From: Oegoconia quadripuncta
Lineage: Eukaryota; Arthropoda; Insecta; Lepidoptera; Autostichidae
Reading direction: 5' to 3'
Length of the DNA: 64,000 bases
Assembly (NCBI GenBank): GCA_949316235.1
Contig: OX438747.1
Location: 30,880,618-30,944,617, forward strand
Shown here piece after piece: positions 1-11,800 of this stretch. Under the pieces are notes generated by a model. The model was not told where the DNA came from. It did not search any database and saw only the letters and a program-made list of their open reading frames with translations. Position 1 is the stretch's first letter. Each line of letters starts with the position of its first letter. The translations under genes and the position numbers were made by a program.

Positions 1-47
1 TGTACCTATGTGTTTTTATAATCTAAATATATAGGTATAACTCAAAG

Positions 48-262
48 GTGATTGACATAGTGATCTATCAACGCCCAGCCCAAACCACTGGACGGATCGG
101 GCTGAAATTTGGCATGCAGGTAGATGTTATGACGTAGGCATCCGCTAAGAAAGGATTTTGATAAATTCTACCCCCAAGGGGATAAAATAGGGGATGAAAG
201 TTTGTTGTTTGTATTTTGATAAAATCTTCCACGCGGACGAAGTCGCGGGAGGAAAGCTAGTA
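48..262 (+). repeat. RTE-type retroelement tail (diverged)
   Basis: The stretch carries the wording of a common lepidopteran retroelement 3' tail: a 'gggctgaaatttggcatgcaggtagatg' type block, then 'acgcggacgaagtcgcggg' and 'aaagctagt'. Related tails recur at 1198-1320, 18790-19030, 45783-46180 and, reversed, 57880-58030. No coding capacity is visible. Confidence 0.55.
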
Positions 263-644
263 TGCATATAAACGCTTTATCTATTTATCATCTTTCTATC
301 TAAGTAAAACATAATTTTATTGAAGCGCTCGTATAAAATATCGTTCGAAGTCGGCACTATTATTGAAAGTTCGACATTATAATCAATGTTACACATTGCC
401 GCCGACATCGAAAAAATTTTTTCCATATAGTAGAAATTATAATAATTACGGAGATCTTTGGGGGGAGGCCTTTGTCCAGCAGTGGACCTCTTTCGGCTGA
501 TATGATGATGACGACAGTGAACACAGAAAGTATCTCATTGACAGATACGTGCGTTTCAATAAAATTATTTATTACTTTGTAGTGGATGATTCAGTGAAGT
601 CTGTTTTCTTTTGTTAGAAAAGCTTCATTATTTTTCATTTTTTT
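263..644. other. Unassigned AT-rich sequence with one short repeat
   Basis: No gene is visible. Positions 455-512 ('ggaggcctttgtccagcagt' then 'tttcggctgatatgatgatga') match 44150-44215 and, reversed, 26790-26835. This is a short dispersed lepidopteran repeat. Confidence 0.5.
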
Positions 645-715
645 AGTAGAGAGACGTGGTCATTACTCCACAGTCAAGAGCATAGCTCTTAAATTGAAGA
701 AGAAGAAGCGTGCTT
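645..715 (+). repeat. Short dispersed repeat 'F'
   Basis: About 70 bp reading 'agagacgtggtcattactcc' and then 'caagagcatagctcttaaattgaagaagaagaa'-like sequence. It recurs at 52700-52757 (+), 6118-6175 (-) and, weaker, 13595-13640 (-). Confidence 0.55.
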
Positions 716-734
716 GCAATATCCCTGAACATTT

Positions 735-960
735 TTGAGCGATGGGGACCCTTTTCGCTCCTACAGAATAGGTGGGCAGTTGGGGTACATACCAGCTCGA
801 CCTGATTATCTTCGATTTGTCATATTTGTGTTCACACCCTTCGCTTCCCTTTATCCATACAAGCTCTGCATTTACTCGTATTTTCCCTGTACAAACACTA
901 CACAATCGTCTAAATATGTAATGGTGCTCTGTTTACTATGATCGTTAGTACTATTATCTA
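735..960 (-). repeat. Dispersed repeat 'I' copy
   Basis: Reverse complement of sequence also found at 48200-48490 and 30100-30360. All share the 'gaccctt..cgctcctac' and 'gatgatcttcgatttgtcat' blocks. The open frames across it are short and not conserved between copies, so I do not call a gene. Confidence 0.55.
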
Positions 961-1600
961 TTCTGTGCTATGATTACAAAAAAAAAACTACTGAACCGAT
1001 TGCGCTGAAATTGCAATAAGATCATTTTCACATCTCGGACATATCGATGTAACACGAAAAAAACATACTCCTTTTTGAAATTAGAAATAGTACATTGAAT
1101 TAAAAAGCTGTCGTGCCTTGTCGTTTGCCGCGAGACAATTTGAAAATAATGAATTTAAATAAAAAAGAAATTTAATAGAGAAACATAGATAATGTAACTA
1201 ATATTATTAATGTGAAAGTTTGAATGTTTGTTTAGCTGTTTGTTGCTCAATCACGGCAAAACGGATGAACGGATTTGTATGAAATTTTGAAGGTAAAACA
1301 TAAGAACATTTGCGAAACGAAGTGGCCTTAAGTCATAAAATAACATTTTTTTTATTTATTCCAGACCAACAGTAGTTTGAAATATATACAGGATATACCT
1401 AAGAAAATTATGTTATCAAATGACGTGATGCTTTTTTTTATGCACAGCTTTAAACACACCTGGGGGGTCTATTGTCTATCGAAAATAGTTTCGGAAGGCC
1501 GTAACTTCGGACTTTTTCTTCTGCTAAAAATCCTTTATTTGCATAACTTCAGACGTTCCTTGCGTCCCGTACTAATGTGATGTCCAACTAAATATATACA
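961..1600. other. Retroelement tail fragments and unassigned sequence
   Basis: Positions 975-1050 resemble a retroelement tail ('actactgaaccgattgcgct'). Positions 1198-1320 contain the 'gaatgtttgtttag..tgctcaatcacggcaaaacggatgaacggatt' tail of the RTE-like family. The 67-codon frame at 1377-1580 matches nothing I know. Confidence 0.45.
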
Positions 1601-1619
1601 ACAAAAGTAAATAATGACG

Positions 1620-2700
1620 ATTGGTTTACGTCTGATATTTGTCGAACTGCATTTTTTTACTACATACGCTGCAGAGCCTTTTCACTAATTTATGGATATG
1701 GGGACTCCATTGCATTTTGGTGTCTAAAGTAATGCTCAAGATACAGTAAAATCTACGAGGTCTAAAGTGGCATTTTTTATTATTATATTTGTGGGCACCA
1801 CCCTGACATTGGGTAGTGCAAATTTCACACATTCAGTTTTTCTCGTTAAGTAACATATTATTTGCCGTAGATTTCATGTTCATTATCCTTTACAAGGTTA
1901 CGCAAGTCATTTATAAAAATAAAAATGGACCGAGTATGGAGCCTTGTGGTCATGCAGACAGTGGACCCTGACGATGTGTTGCCACTGATATTAACCCTCA
2001 GAACTCTGTCACTCATACAAGAATTCAGAAGGTCAATAGCACGGCCTGTTACACCATAAATACGTAATTTCCTGATTAAGATGTCTTGAAGATGTCAAGT
2101 CACAGAACACTCCTATTGCATCCTGAGAATCTTCCCAAGCTCCAAAAATATGTTGTATGAGCTCGGTTGTTGAGCGGCCCCTAGTAAAACCGAATTGTTT
2201 ATGTGACATAAAATCGTTATTACAAAAATAAGCCGATAACTGAATTAATATAATTTTTTCCAAGATTTTACTGAGAGTCGGTAGTATTGATATTAAGTCT
2301 AAAATTAGAGGGGTCTGTTGTTGGACTTTAAATAAAGGTATGAATTTATTGTGTTTCATCAAATCAGGAAATATGCCATCATCAACACATTTTTTAAAGA
2401 TACAAGCTAAGTGTGATGAAACAAACTCAATTATGGCACTAATAAATTTTACTGATAAACCGTCGACAGTCTTTTTCTTGTTTATAGATCTAAATGCTTT
2501 TATAATGTCCACAGGACTTATATGACGAAATTTGAAATTAGAGTTACAAATCCGCACCTTTTGTTTAAGTGCTGATTCAGCGAGTGAGGGACATGAATTT
2601 AGAGAATTTGTAGTCGAAATTGGAATGTTGGTAAAGAATTTTTCAAAAGCCTCTGCAACTTCTAAAAATGTATTATTAAAATTTGATCATTAATTTTTAG
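1620..2700 (-). pseudogene. LINE ORF2 (reverse transcriptase) remnant
   Basis: A decayed non-LTR retrotransposon. The best open piece (2557-2033, 174 codons) has the order typical of a Jockey/CR1-type reverse transcriptase: a 'KTVDGLS' block, 'FIPLFK', 'LPTLSKILEKII', then 'HKQFGFTRGRSTTELI'. The catalytic 'D-x-SKAFD' block that should follow is garbled (DLTSSRHL), with a frame change near 2090. A further piece at 1832-1626 encodes 'SITLDTKMQWSPHIHKLVKR', typical of the region downstream of the polymerase domain. Both ends are eroded; no 5' ORF or poly(A) tail is visible. It cannot be functional. Confidence 0.85.
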
Positions 2701-2744
2701 TCTAATATCGTTGTCGCGAGGCTTGAGTTTCCCAATTTCGTTCT

Positions 2745-3000
2745 TAGACCCCCTGATGTGAAATGAAGATGAGGCTGAAGGTGGATCCCATCCTATTTGG
2801 AGGACTGGCTATCTTATCTCTGACACTCGGAACACAACAATGCTATTAACGTTGCTGTTTGACGGCAAACTTAGATAAGATATGGTAGCTAGCCAGGCGG
2901 ACATTTTAAAATGTCCTACCTGTAACCTAACCGAGTACTAAACATGTAATCAGCTAGGGATCAAACCTAGCCTTTATATTAAGCCACAGAGGCGGTTACA
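2745..3000 (-). repeat. SINE family A copy
   Basis: Minus-strand copy of the most frequent SINE here. Family consensus on its own strand: a tRNA-like head ('cctccgtggctcaatgtaaa', A box; 'gaggtcgcgggttcgatccc', B box), body blocks 'ggttggtggtagggcatttt', 'agctaccaccatcttatcta', 'gttccggttgtcagagataa', 'acttaacatcaggtgtgatt', and an A-rich tail. The B box is damaged in this copy. Confidence 0.85.
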
Positions 3001-3490
3001 GAGGTCGTCTAGATAATAAGCAAAAGCAAAACGCAGAGCAGATAGACCCACTCATATGTATATTCGCCAATCGGCTTTGAGAAGCGTAGCCTATGTCGCA
3101 CGCGTCTCTATGTCACGCGTCTCTATGTCACTTTTGCACACGCATAAAAATGTGAAAGAGACAGGTATACTAATGTCTATCGACATTACAATAAACCCTA
3201 TGTTGTTTACATTAAGCCACAGAGGCGGTTACAGAGGTCCTCTAGATAATAAGCAAAAGCAAAACGCAGAGCAGATAGACCCACTCATATATTTGCCAAT
3301 CGGCTTTGAGAAGTGTAGCCTATGTCGCACGCGTCTTTAAGTCACGCGTCTCTATTTCACTTTTGCACACGCATAAAAATGTGAAAGAGACAGGTATACT
3401 AATGCCTATCGACATTACAATAAACCCTATGTTGTTTACATTAATCCACAGAGGCGGTTACAGAGGTCCTCTAGATAATAAGCAAAAGCA
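2983..3490. repeat. ~230-bp tandem duplication containing a SINE A head
   Basis: The motif 'ccacagaggcggttacagag' recurs at about 2984, 3217 and 3446, so the period is 233 then 229 bp. Each unit contains a reversed SINE A head, a 'gcaaaagcaaaacgcagagc' block, 'gccaatcggctttgagaag' and 'gtcacgcgtctctat'. The third copy is truncated near 3490. A related reversed block lies at about 6300-6510. The 94- and 122-codon frames across it follow from the repeat. Confidence 0.8.
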
Positions 3491-3499
3491 GGCGTTCAC

Positions 3500-4140
3500 T
3501 CCGCAGTTTAGGTATGAAGCTACTAGTACAACGGGCGGCCCGCTTGCCTGGGTAATTCAGTGGGGCTGCCGCGCGCCGGCTGAGTTGCGCTTGCGTGTTT
3601 ATTTCGTTCACTCACGCACGCGCCGCCGCCCGCGTAGTCGTCCGTTTGTCGCTGAGTTAATATTTACATTTTAATTAAAATGAAAGCACACCAATAACAA
3701 TTTACAATACCTAAATGATTTTCTTAATATTATGATTCTAATTTATTTTACTTTGCTTGTACCACGGGCTTGTACAACTATTATATTACTTATTCTGTGC
3801 TGTTACGTAGTAACTGGTATCTAATCTGTGGTAGTAGGTTATTAGTTTAGGCACTAGGGAGGAACATCAAAACTACATACCTACATACGTAGACTGCTAA
3901 AATCATAACCCTTCCTTTTGGTAGTACCGAAAAAGAGACAACCCTACTGTTACACGTGCCGCGTCATAAGAGATAGATTTACCCGATAGAAAGGGACGGA
4001 CAATGTAGGTGTTTAAAGATTTTAGTTGGTAGCGCTGTGCGAACTGAATTGCAGATAGACCCACTCATTTTTGTGATGTTGCAAAAACGTACTTTATTTT
4101 ATTTACTATCAAATTTTGTATGGTTGTTCAGACCATCGAA
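3500..4140. other. GC-rich block then unassigned sequence
   Basis: Positions 3520-3660 are far more GC-rich than their surroundings ('gctgccgcgcgccggctgag', 'acgcgccgccgcccgcgtag'). The open frame ends at 3674 and lacks a recognisable domain. It could be the 5' end of an unrecognised mobile element or a small CpG-rich regulatory block. The rest is AT-rich with nothing identified. Confidence 0.35.
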
Positions 4141-4147
4141 CTAAACA

Positions 4148-4402
4148 AACCGCCTCCGTGGCTCAATGTAAACAACATTGGGTTTACAATTCGGAGGTCG
4201 CGGATTCGATCCCCAGCGAGGTACATGTTTAAGTACTCGGTTTGGTTCTACCACCATCTTATGTAAATCTGCCGCCAAGCAGCAATGTTAATAACATTGC
4301 TGTGTACCGGTTGTCAGAGATAAGATAGCCAGTCCCCCAAATGTGTTGGGGTTTCCGGGTCAGTACGCTTCCACCTTCGACCTCATCTTCACTTAACATC
4401 TA
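4148..4402 (+). repeat. SINE family A copy
   Basis: Full head and body; the B box reads 'ggattcgatccc'. The copy stops at 'cttaacatctag' just before the usual A-rich tail, so its 3' end is lost. Confidence 0.9.
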
Positions 4403-4461
4403 GTTTTCTATATTCTGATTTGGTTTATTTATGTGGTTTAATTTGTTTTATTAGTAAATAA

Positions 4462-4590
4462 TCATCATCAACAGCCTTACACGTTCCCACTGTTGGAGCT
4501 CAGCCTCCTCTCACTGGGAGAGGATATGGGCCATAATCAACCACGCGGGCCCAGTGCGGATTGGTGAATATCAGGCCCGTATTTTAGAAC
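4462..4590 (-). repeat. SINE family G fragment
   Basis: Contains 'catcatcaacagccttacac' and 'gagaggatatgggccataatc' followed by 'ccacgcgggcccagtgcgga'. This matches part of the longer copy at 53215-53527 and a fragment at 58060-58140. Confidence 0.6.
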
Positions 4591-4801
4591 GTTACTCAAG
4601 TATAATTTGATCACTCATCACCTAAACATTGAAAAAATGAAAATGATTTATTGCGTAATGCAATAATTCACGACAGTAATTAGTTGTTGAGGACCCCTAT
4701 TAAGTAAATAAATACCTGTACCAGGAGTCCCCGCTCTTCGTTACAAGTTCAAGTTACAGCAACATAGGAAAGTAAAACACAATTTTTACAATTAAAATAT
4801 A

Positions 4802-4940
<139 letters not shown>

Positions 4941-5454
4941 GTACATTGCTTGAGTATTGAGTCTAAACTCAATTATTCCAGAAGAATTCATTTATTCCAG
5001 AAGCGATATCAAGCTTCACTCACTTCACTCAGTTGAAACTGCTCTCGAGCAGGGATTGTTCCATGTCTATTGATAAGTTTGTTTTCAGTTAGCAAAATAA
5101 TTTTCTCGACACTATTATTCGTTGCACGCAATTTTAAAGGATTTTAGTAATTTGAAATATACACAAATTCAAAAAATATAAAAAATAAATGAAATATTAG
5201 GTACCAAGCCAGGCGAGTGCAAATTCTTTATCCAAGATAGAAAAATGTAAGTCGAATGGTAATGGTTCTTTTCTAAAAATCTGTTAATAAAAATATACTC
5301 ACTGAACCCTCACAGACAATCGGCCCTCGCGCAAACACTCGCTCGTTCGATAATTAACAACGCATGTGTGTACCCTACTCTGTAACACGGTCTCTTTGGG
5401 GATGATCACGTGCCACGCCGATTTAAAAATGTTGCCAGGACTATAATTCTAAAG
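4941..5454. other. Unassigned AT-rich sequence
   Basis: No open frame, splice-flanked block or repeat was recognised, apart from a GC-richer patch near 5320-5360. Confidence 0.4.
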
Positions 5455-5590
5455 ACAAATACCACATTATATAAACCAGAGCGACCGGTTGGAAGCGGTC
5501 TGCATCCAGGGACTTCTCCCGACCTTCATCAGGTCGTCAGTCCACCTTGCGATGGGCTGCAATGTGCCCTGCCCATTTCCACTTAAACTT
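5455..5590 (-). pseudogene. RTE-type LINE ORF2 C-terminal fragment
   Basis: The minus strand reads 'KWKWAGHIA' and, after frame changes, 'RWTDDL.KV' and 'MQTASNRS', the conserved C-terminal wording of RTE-type endonuclease/reverse transcriptase proteins. It is short and frameshifted. Confidence 0.65.
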
Positions 5591-5762
5591 ACTAATCTAC
5601 TACTACTATATTACATTATGTTTATTATAATTAAAAGATACTCCAATGTTTTTTAGTCAATTTTCTGTGGTGAGAGATGCATTTTTTTACAACGTAAATT
5701 AGCATTTGATACGACAGTTCGCGAACTGGGGGGTAATTCTCCTGCGTTCGAGATTGCAATTT

Positions 5763-6085
5763 TTTTTATGCACAACGAGTTGGTACTTGACCTCAATCAC
5801 ACCTGATGTTTAAGTGAAGATGAGGTTGAAGGTGGAAGCGTACTGACCCGGAAACCCCAACTCATTTGGGGGACATGGCTATCTTCTCTCTTATCTGTGA
5901 CAACCGGAACACAACAATGGTATTAACATTGCTGATTGGCGGCAGATTTACATAAGATGGTGGTAGCTAGCCAGGCGGACATTTAAAATGCCCTACGACC
6001 AACCAAACCGAGTACTTAAACATGTATCCCGCTGGGAATCGAACCCGCGACCTCCAATTCGGAAACCCTATGTTGTTTACAATTT
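5763..6085 (-). repeat. SINE family A copy
   Basis: Near full-length on the minus strand: an A-rich tail (reads as 'tttttttatgcac'), the complete body and the B box at about 6035-6055 ('gaatcgaacccgcgacctcc' on the plus strand). Confidence 0.92.
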
Positions 6086-6844
6086 ATATTACAAAAAGGC
6101 ATAATAATATGTCATTTTCTCTCTTCAATTTAAGAGCTATGCTCTTGTCGGTGGAGTCCTTTCCACACTTATCTATATTCCGCCTTTAACAGCACGGCAT
6201 TTACTTTTTCCTTTACTTTATATCTATCGACAGTGAAATGTCGAATGCACGAGAATCCGGGTCCTGCAGGAGCCTGATTCTCACATACTCGAGATTTCAA
6301 TGTCGAACGACAACAATAGGTTTGTCACTTTTACACACGTATATAAGTGTGAAAGAGATAGACATGCCAATGTCTATCGATAGACAAATGTCGAGTGTGC
6401 GAGAATAGGGGTCCAGGTTTACTACAATTTAGCGCGACTCGAGTGACATAGAGTCGCGTGCGACATACGCTACACTTCTCAAAGCCGATTGGCGGTCAAG
6501 CGACAGCCAATCAGCTGCAAGAGACTGAGACTAGGTCGTGCGCGACTCTTTCTCACTCGAATCGCTCTAAGTTCTAGTAGCCTTGCTGGCCGGTGTGTGA
6601 CTGAGTTCCCATTGGTTCTAATCTCCCGTTTTAACACCAATAACCCGGTCCATACGCAGTAATATATAAGTCTGTGATTAGAACTATCTTATAAATCGCT
6701 CAAAAATTAATTCCCTGGCAACACTGATTACCCACTTGATTTATGAAGTTTCAATTTCACGTTTCACCATACACCAACGTACCAACTACTATTTTTTCTT
6801 AGTGATAATTTATTTTCGTTTTTTAGCGCAGTAATTATCTTTTT
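6086..6844. other. Repeat F copy and relatives of the 3.0-3.5 kb tandem unit
   Basis: Repeat F is at 6118-6175 (minus). Positions 6300-6510 share 'gtgaaagaga' and 'tctatcgata' blocks and 'cttctcaaagccgattggcg' with the tandem unit at 2983-3490, in reverse orientation. The remainder (6520-6844) is unassigned. Confidence 0.5.
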
Positions 6845-7068
6845 CAGGGGTCGTTTACACCACCAACCAATCATTTAGTCCCAAACTAAGCAAAGCTTGT
6901 ACTATGAGTGCTAGATAATGGATAAACAACGTAAATATTTATATAAACATCCATGACTCGGGAATAAATGTTCGTATTCATCATAAAAACATTTACGATT
7001 CGAACCCGCAACCGTTGGTTTCGCTGACAGGGTCACTATCCACTACACCAATCGGTTATAATCGTGAT
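6845..7068 (-). repeat. SINE family C copy
   Basis: Family C, on its own strand, has the head 'gaccgattggtgtagtggat', the B box 'gcgggttcgaatcccgc', then 'tccgttatctagtatccata', 'gcttagtttgggactagatg' and 'attggtgtaagtgtccgaaa'. This minus-strand copy keeps both ends. Confidence 0.88.
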
Positions 7069-7845
7069 ATGTCCTTATGTGGAAACAATATTATACCTAA
7101 TGATGTTAAGACGATTTGGGACTAACATTTGAAGCTTAATAATGGCAGAATATTGTGCAGCAAACGTTAGTATTGGTGTACAGGTGAAAGGAAGTGTAAA
7201 TTAAAGTGCGTAACGGAGCTTTCGGGTTCCCACAAGAAGCCGCCAAAATCTTTTGTAAAGCATTCTGCCACTTTACTGAAGAATGACTTGACCGTGACTA
7301 GACTCTGTATATACGCCAAGTATACGACGAATTACTTGTTTTGACTGAGACTGACTTATAAACTGAAGAAATAAGAGAAATAAAATTTTTCACTCGAAAC
7401 TGGCAGTAATGTCCCTCGACAGTGAGGTTGACTGGTTGCCATCCTCAAAAATAAGAAGAAGAAATAAATACTGGAAGAAGAGGATGGGATTGTGTGCAAG
7501 TAGAAATGTAACTTTAACGTTCTTGAAATCACAATTCCTAATATTTTGCAGATAGACAGATCAATAGAGATAGAACAAAAATGTTTCTTAATAAACCAGT
7601 AGCTTGCTTTAGGTATAGTGTAGGTATTATTAGCTTTAAATTATAAAACCTCGTCATCACATCAGCCACATGACGTCGACTGCTGAACATAGGCCTCACC
7701 CAAACCATAAAGGAATAACACTACACCGAACCCAAACCAACGGCTTTTTTTATACCATTATCAACTAAGATAGATTGGTACATCTGAATATCAATCATAT
7801 TGTGTGTGTGTCGTAGGATATGGTGAAATGAATAATAAGGATAAA
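7069..7845. other. Unassigned sequence
   Basis: No gene recognised. A short purine-rich block with 'ctggttgccatcctcaaaaa' and 'aagaagaagaaa' occurs near 7430-7470. Confidence 0.35.
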
Positions 7846-7849
7846 TACT

Positions 7850-8215
7850 TTGTTACTGGTTGTTTGGTGCCTTGGTATGGGACGCAACTTGTACCGACAC
7901 TTTGGCACCGTCCCATATACAAGGAACTGCGCAAAGAGCTGGAACCGCGGCTGAACAAGCTCAAAGTAACAATCGCCGTAAATATGCGTCAATCTCGATA
8001 AACGCTTACAGTGGAGACTTTGGGCCCGTGGTCTTCTGACATGAAACATTTTGTAAAGGATTTATCCGTTAGGCTGGTCCACGCCTCTGGAGATGTGAGA
8101 GCTGGTACCTACTTTGCTTAGCAGCTGAGCTTATGCATTCAGCGGGGCAATAGCGCTAGCGTACTAGGTACTATGCCTCACGGAAGCGAGTTGGACGGCG
8201 TATTTTTTCTATAAG
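7850..8215 (+). pseudogene. LINE ORF C-terminal remnant (VETLGPW family)
   Basis: Across frames the plus strand encodes 'VETLGPWSSDMKHFVKDLS', 'ASGDVRAGTYFA', an in-frame stop, 'CIQRGNSASVLGTMPHGSE' and 'FFL'. This is the C-terminal block of a widespread non-LTR retroelement ORF. The same family occurs on the minus strand at 32303-32073. Confidence 0.75.
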
Positions 8216-8284
8216 ATATAGGTATTTTTAATTGTGTTTTATAAATTTGTTGTTTCATGTACATACTTACTTTGTTACTTAGTT

Positions 8285-8616
8285 TTTTTATCGTACGTAT
8301 AAAATAGGGCATATTTGATAAGTAAAATATAAGTTATTGCCATAGGTAGTTTATTTTCTTCAAAACCATCATTGAAGCACGGCCCGGTCGAATATTGAAT
8401 GCGATTGGCAGGATTCATAGGGTTCCTATCATGCGCAATTCATTTGAAAGTCATATTTTCTCCAAGTTTTTTTTAATTACTCTCATTTAATGATGATATG
8501 TGAAATAGGCTACAAATGCGACCTTCAAATGACACAACGCTTTATTCGGTGATGGATTTGAAAGTGTTCTGTTTCACTTCTTCTATTTCTTGCGGTAAAA
8601 AACCCATCCGGTATAT
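8285..8616. mobile_element. MITE family H copy
   Basis: The left part carries 'aaaatagggcatat' and 'taagttattgccataggtag'. The right end is 'ggtaaaaaacccatccggta', the inverted terminus of this family. Other copies or fragments are at 17565-17720, 24600-24910, 38848-39658 and 46385-46415. No coding capacity. Confidence 0.65.
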
Positions 8617-8734
8617 AAAAAAATATAGAATAAAAATTATGTATTGTGTACATGTTGCAGATTCCATAAATAAATAAGCTTATCATTATGTTTTTAATTG
8701 TAACAAATAAAACCTGTATAACAATGATAAAACA

Positions 8735-8740
8735 TTTATT
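8735..8740 (-). promoter_or_regulatory. Poly(A) signal of the silk-like gene
   Basis: AATAAA on the minus strand, about 98 nt past the stop codon at 8840-8838, in an AT-rich 3' UTR. It is the first canonical hexamer downstream of the stop. Confidence 0.6.
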
Positions 8741-8837
8741 ATTAGAAGCATAAAGGATACAGACATTGCATTACGAAGTTTTCCAAAGGTGAATTTTCAT
8801 ATTCGTATAACGGATAACATGATCCGGATATCAACAA

Positions 8838-11800
8838 TTAACATTCGTCAGTAGATGTGCTCGAATGTGACGAATGCGAACTGGACGATGATTGTGATGC
8901 CGCAGATTGTGAAGATGACGATGATGAAGACGATTTGCTAACGCTACCGTCGGCATTCTTTGTTACGTGTTCACTAGATTCGTGACTGGAGTCGTGGCTC
9001 GCTCCACTCTGTTGTTCGCAGGAGTCACTACTTTCAGTTTTAGTCGTAGATTTCTTCCCATTTTTTATACTGGTCTGGGAACTGCTGGAGTCGTTTGAGT
9101 TTTTGCTACTTGCTTGTTGTCTATCGCTACTGGCACTGGAACTGTCATGGGAGCTGGAAGATGATCCGTCGCTGTTCTTTCTGGAGCTGTTACTTTCCCG
9201 TTGTTTGTTGCTATTAGATTGGCTGTTACTACTACTAGAGCCAGAATTTTGACTGCTACTTGAAGAATTTCCATTGCTGTCGTGTGAACTCTTCGAGTTC
9301 TTCGATTGGTTACTGGATTGATTTTTACTGGCTGATTGGTTACTGGAGCTTGATTGGCTGCTAGAACTGGATTGTGAATCATCATCATCACAACCATCAT
9401 GTTTACCGCCTCGTGATCCATGGCCGTGTCCATTGTTGGATTGATTACTATGGGATGATTGGTTGCTGGAGGTCGATTGGTTGCCACTACCTGATTGGTT
9501 GTGTGAGCTGGATTGACTACTAGAGCTTGACTGGTTAGATTCATCGTCATCATCACATCCATCATGTTTACCGCCTCTTGATCCATGTCCATGACCGCGT
9601 CCATTTTGAGATTGGTTACTATGGGATGATTGGTTACTGGAGCTCGATTGGTTGCCGCTACCTGTTTGGTTGCTTGAGCTGGATTGACTACTAGAGCTTG
9701 ACTGGTTAGAGTGTGAATCGTCATCATCACATCCACCGTGATTACCGCCCTTTCCATGCCCACGTCCATGATGAGAATCTGAATCATCATCACATTCATC
9801 ATCTTTTCCGCCCCTAGATCCACCCCTGTGTCCATGTCCTGATTGGTTACTACTAGAAGATTGGTTACTTGAACTAGATTGGTTGCCGCTACCTGATTGG
9901 CTGCTTGAGCTCGATTGGGTGCTAGAGCTTGACTGGTTAGATGAATCGTCATCATCACATCTATCGTGTTTACCGCCCCTTCCATGACCGCGTCCATGAC
10001 CACGTCCATGATGAGAATCTGAATCATCATCACAGTCATCATCTTTTCCGTCCCTAGATCCACCCTTGTGTCCATGTCCTGATTGGTTACTACTAGAAGA
10101 TTGGTTACTTGAACTAGATTGGTTGCCGCTACCTGATTGACTGCTTGAGCTCGATTGGGTGCTAGAGCTTGACTGGTTAGATGAATCGTCATCATCACAT
10201 CTATCGTGTTTACCGCCCTTTCCATGACCGCGTCCATGTCCACGTCCATGACCACGTCCATGATGAGAATCATCATCATCATCACAGTCATCATCTTTTC
10301 CGCCCCTAGATCCACCCCTGTGGCCATGTCCTGATTGGTTACTACTAGAAGATTGGTTACTTGAACTAGATTGGTTACCGCTACCTGATTGACTGCTTGA
10401 GCTCGATTGGGTGCTAGAGCTTGACTGGTTAGATGAATCGTCATCATCACATTTATCGTGTTTACCGCCCCTTCCATGACCTTGTCCATGACCACGTCCA
10501 TGGTGAGAATCTGAATCATCATCACAGTCATCATCTTTTCCGCCCCTAGATCCACCCCTGTGTCCATGTCCTGATTGGTTACTACTAGAAGATTGGTTAC
10601 TTGAACTAGATTGGTTACCGCTACCTGATTGACTGCTTGAGCTCGATTGGGTGCTAGAGCTTGACTGGTTAGATGAATCGTCATCATCACATCTATCGTG
10701 TTTACCGCCCCTTCCATGACCGCGTCCATGTCCACGTCCATGACCACGTCCATGATGAGAATCATCATCATCATCACAGTCATCATCTTTACCACCTCTA
10801 GATCCACCTTTGTGTCCATGTCCTGATTGGTTACTATTAGACGATTGGTTGTTGGAGCTTGATTGATTGCTAGAGCTTGATTGGTTGCTGGAGCTCGATT
10901 GGTTGCTAGAGCTTGATTGACTGCTGGAGCTCGATTGGTTGCTAGTACCAACATCATCATTGCAATCGTTATCATCGTCTGATTCATCATTGCAATCATC
11001 ATCATTATTTGACTCATCATTGCAGTTATCACTATTGCTTGATTGATTGCTACTGCTTGATTGGCTGTTGGAGCTCGACTGGTTCCCACTGCCTGATTGG
11101 TTGCTAGAACTTGATTGATTATTGGTGGTGGACTGGTTGCCGCTACCAGATTGATTGCTAGAACTCGATTGGTTGCTGGAGCTTGATTGGTTGCTTGTGC
11201 CTACTTCATTATCGCAATCATTATCATCGTCTGATTCATCATTGCAGTCATCATCATTATAGGTGTCATCGTTGCAGTTATCAGATCCGTCTGATTGATT
11301 GCTAGAACTTGATTGGTTGCTAGAACTAGACTGGTTGCCGCTACCAGATTGGTTGATAGAGCTAGATTGGTTGCTAGAGCTCGACTGGTTGCCACTACCA
11401 GATTGGTTGCTGGAGGTTGCTTGGTTGCTGGAGCTCGATTGATTGCCGCTGCCAGATTGATTGCTAGAGCTCGATTGGTTGCTGGAAGTCGACTGATTGC
11501 CGCTACCAGATTGATTACTAGAGGTTGCTTGGTTGCTGGAGCTCGATTGATTGCCGCTGCCAGATTGATTGCTAGAGCTCGATTGGTTGCTGGAAGTCGA
11601 CTGATTGCCGCTACCAGATTGATTACTAGAGGTTGATTGGTTACTGGAGCTCGATTGGTTACTTGTCCCTGCGTCATCATTGCAATCATTGTCATCTGAT
11701 TCATCATCATTATTTGAGTCATCATTGCAGTCATCATTATTGTCTGATTGGTTGCTAGAACTTACTTGGTTGCTGGAGCTTGACTGATTGCCGCTGCCAG

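Noticed and set aside
9065..11089. 674-codon minus frame rich in Met, Thr, Ala, Asn
   Set aside because: It is one frame off the spliced, phase-consistent Ser/Asn/Gln frame; its length follows from the repeat lacking stops in several frames.
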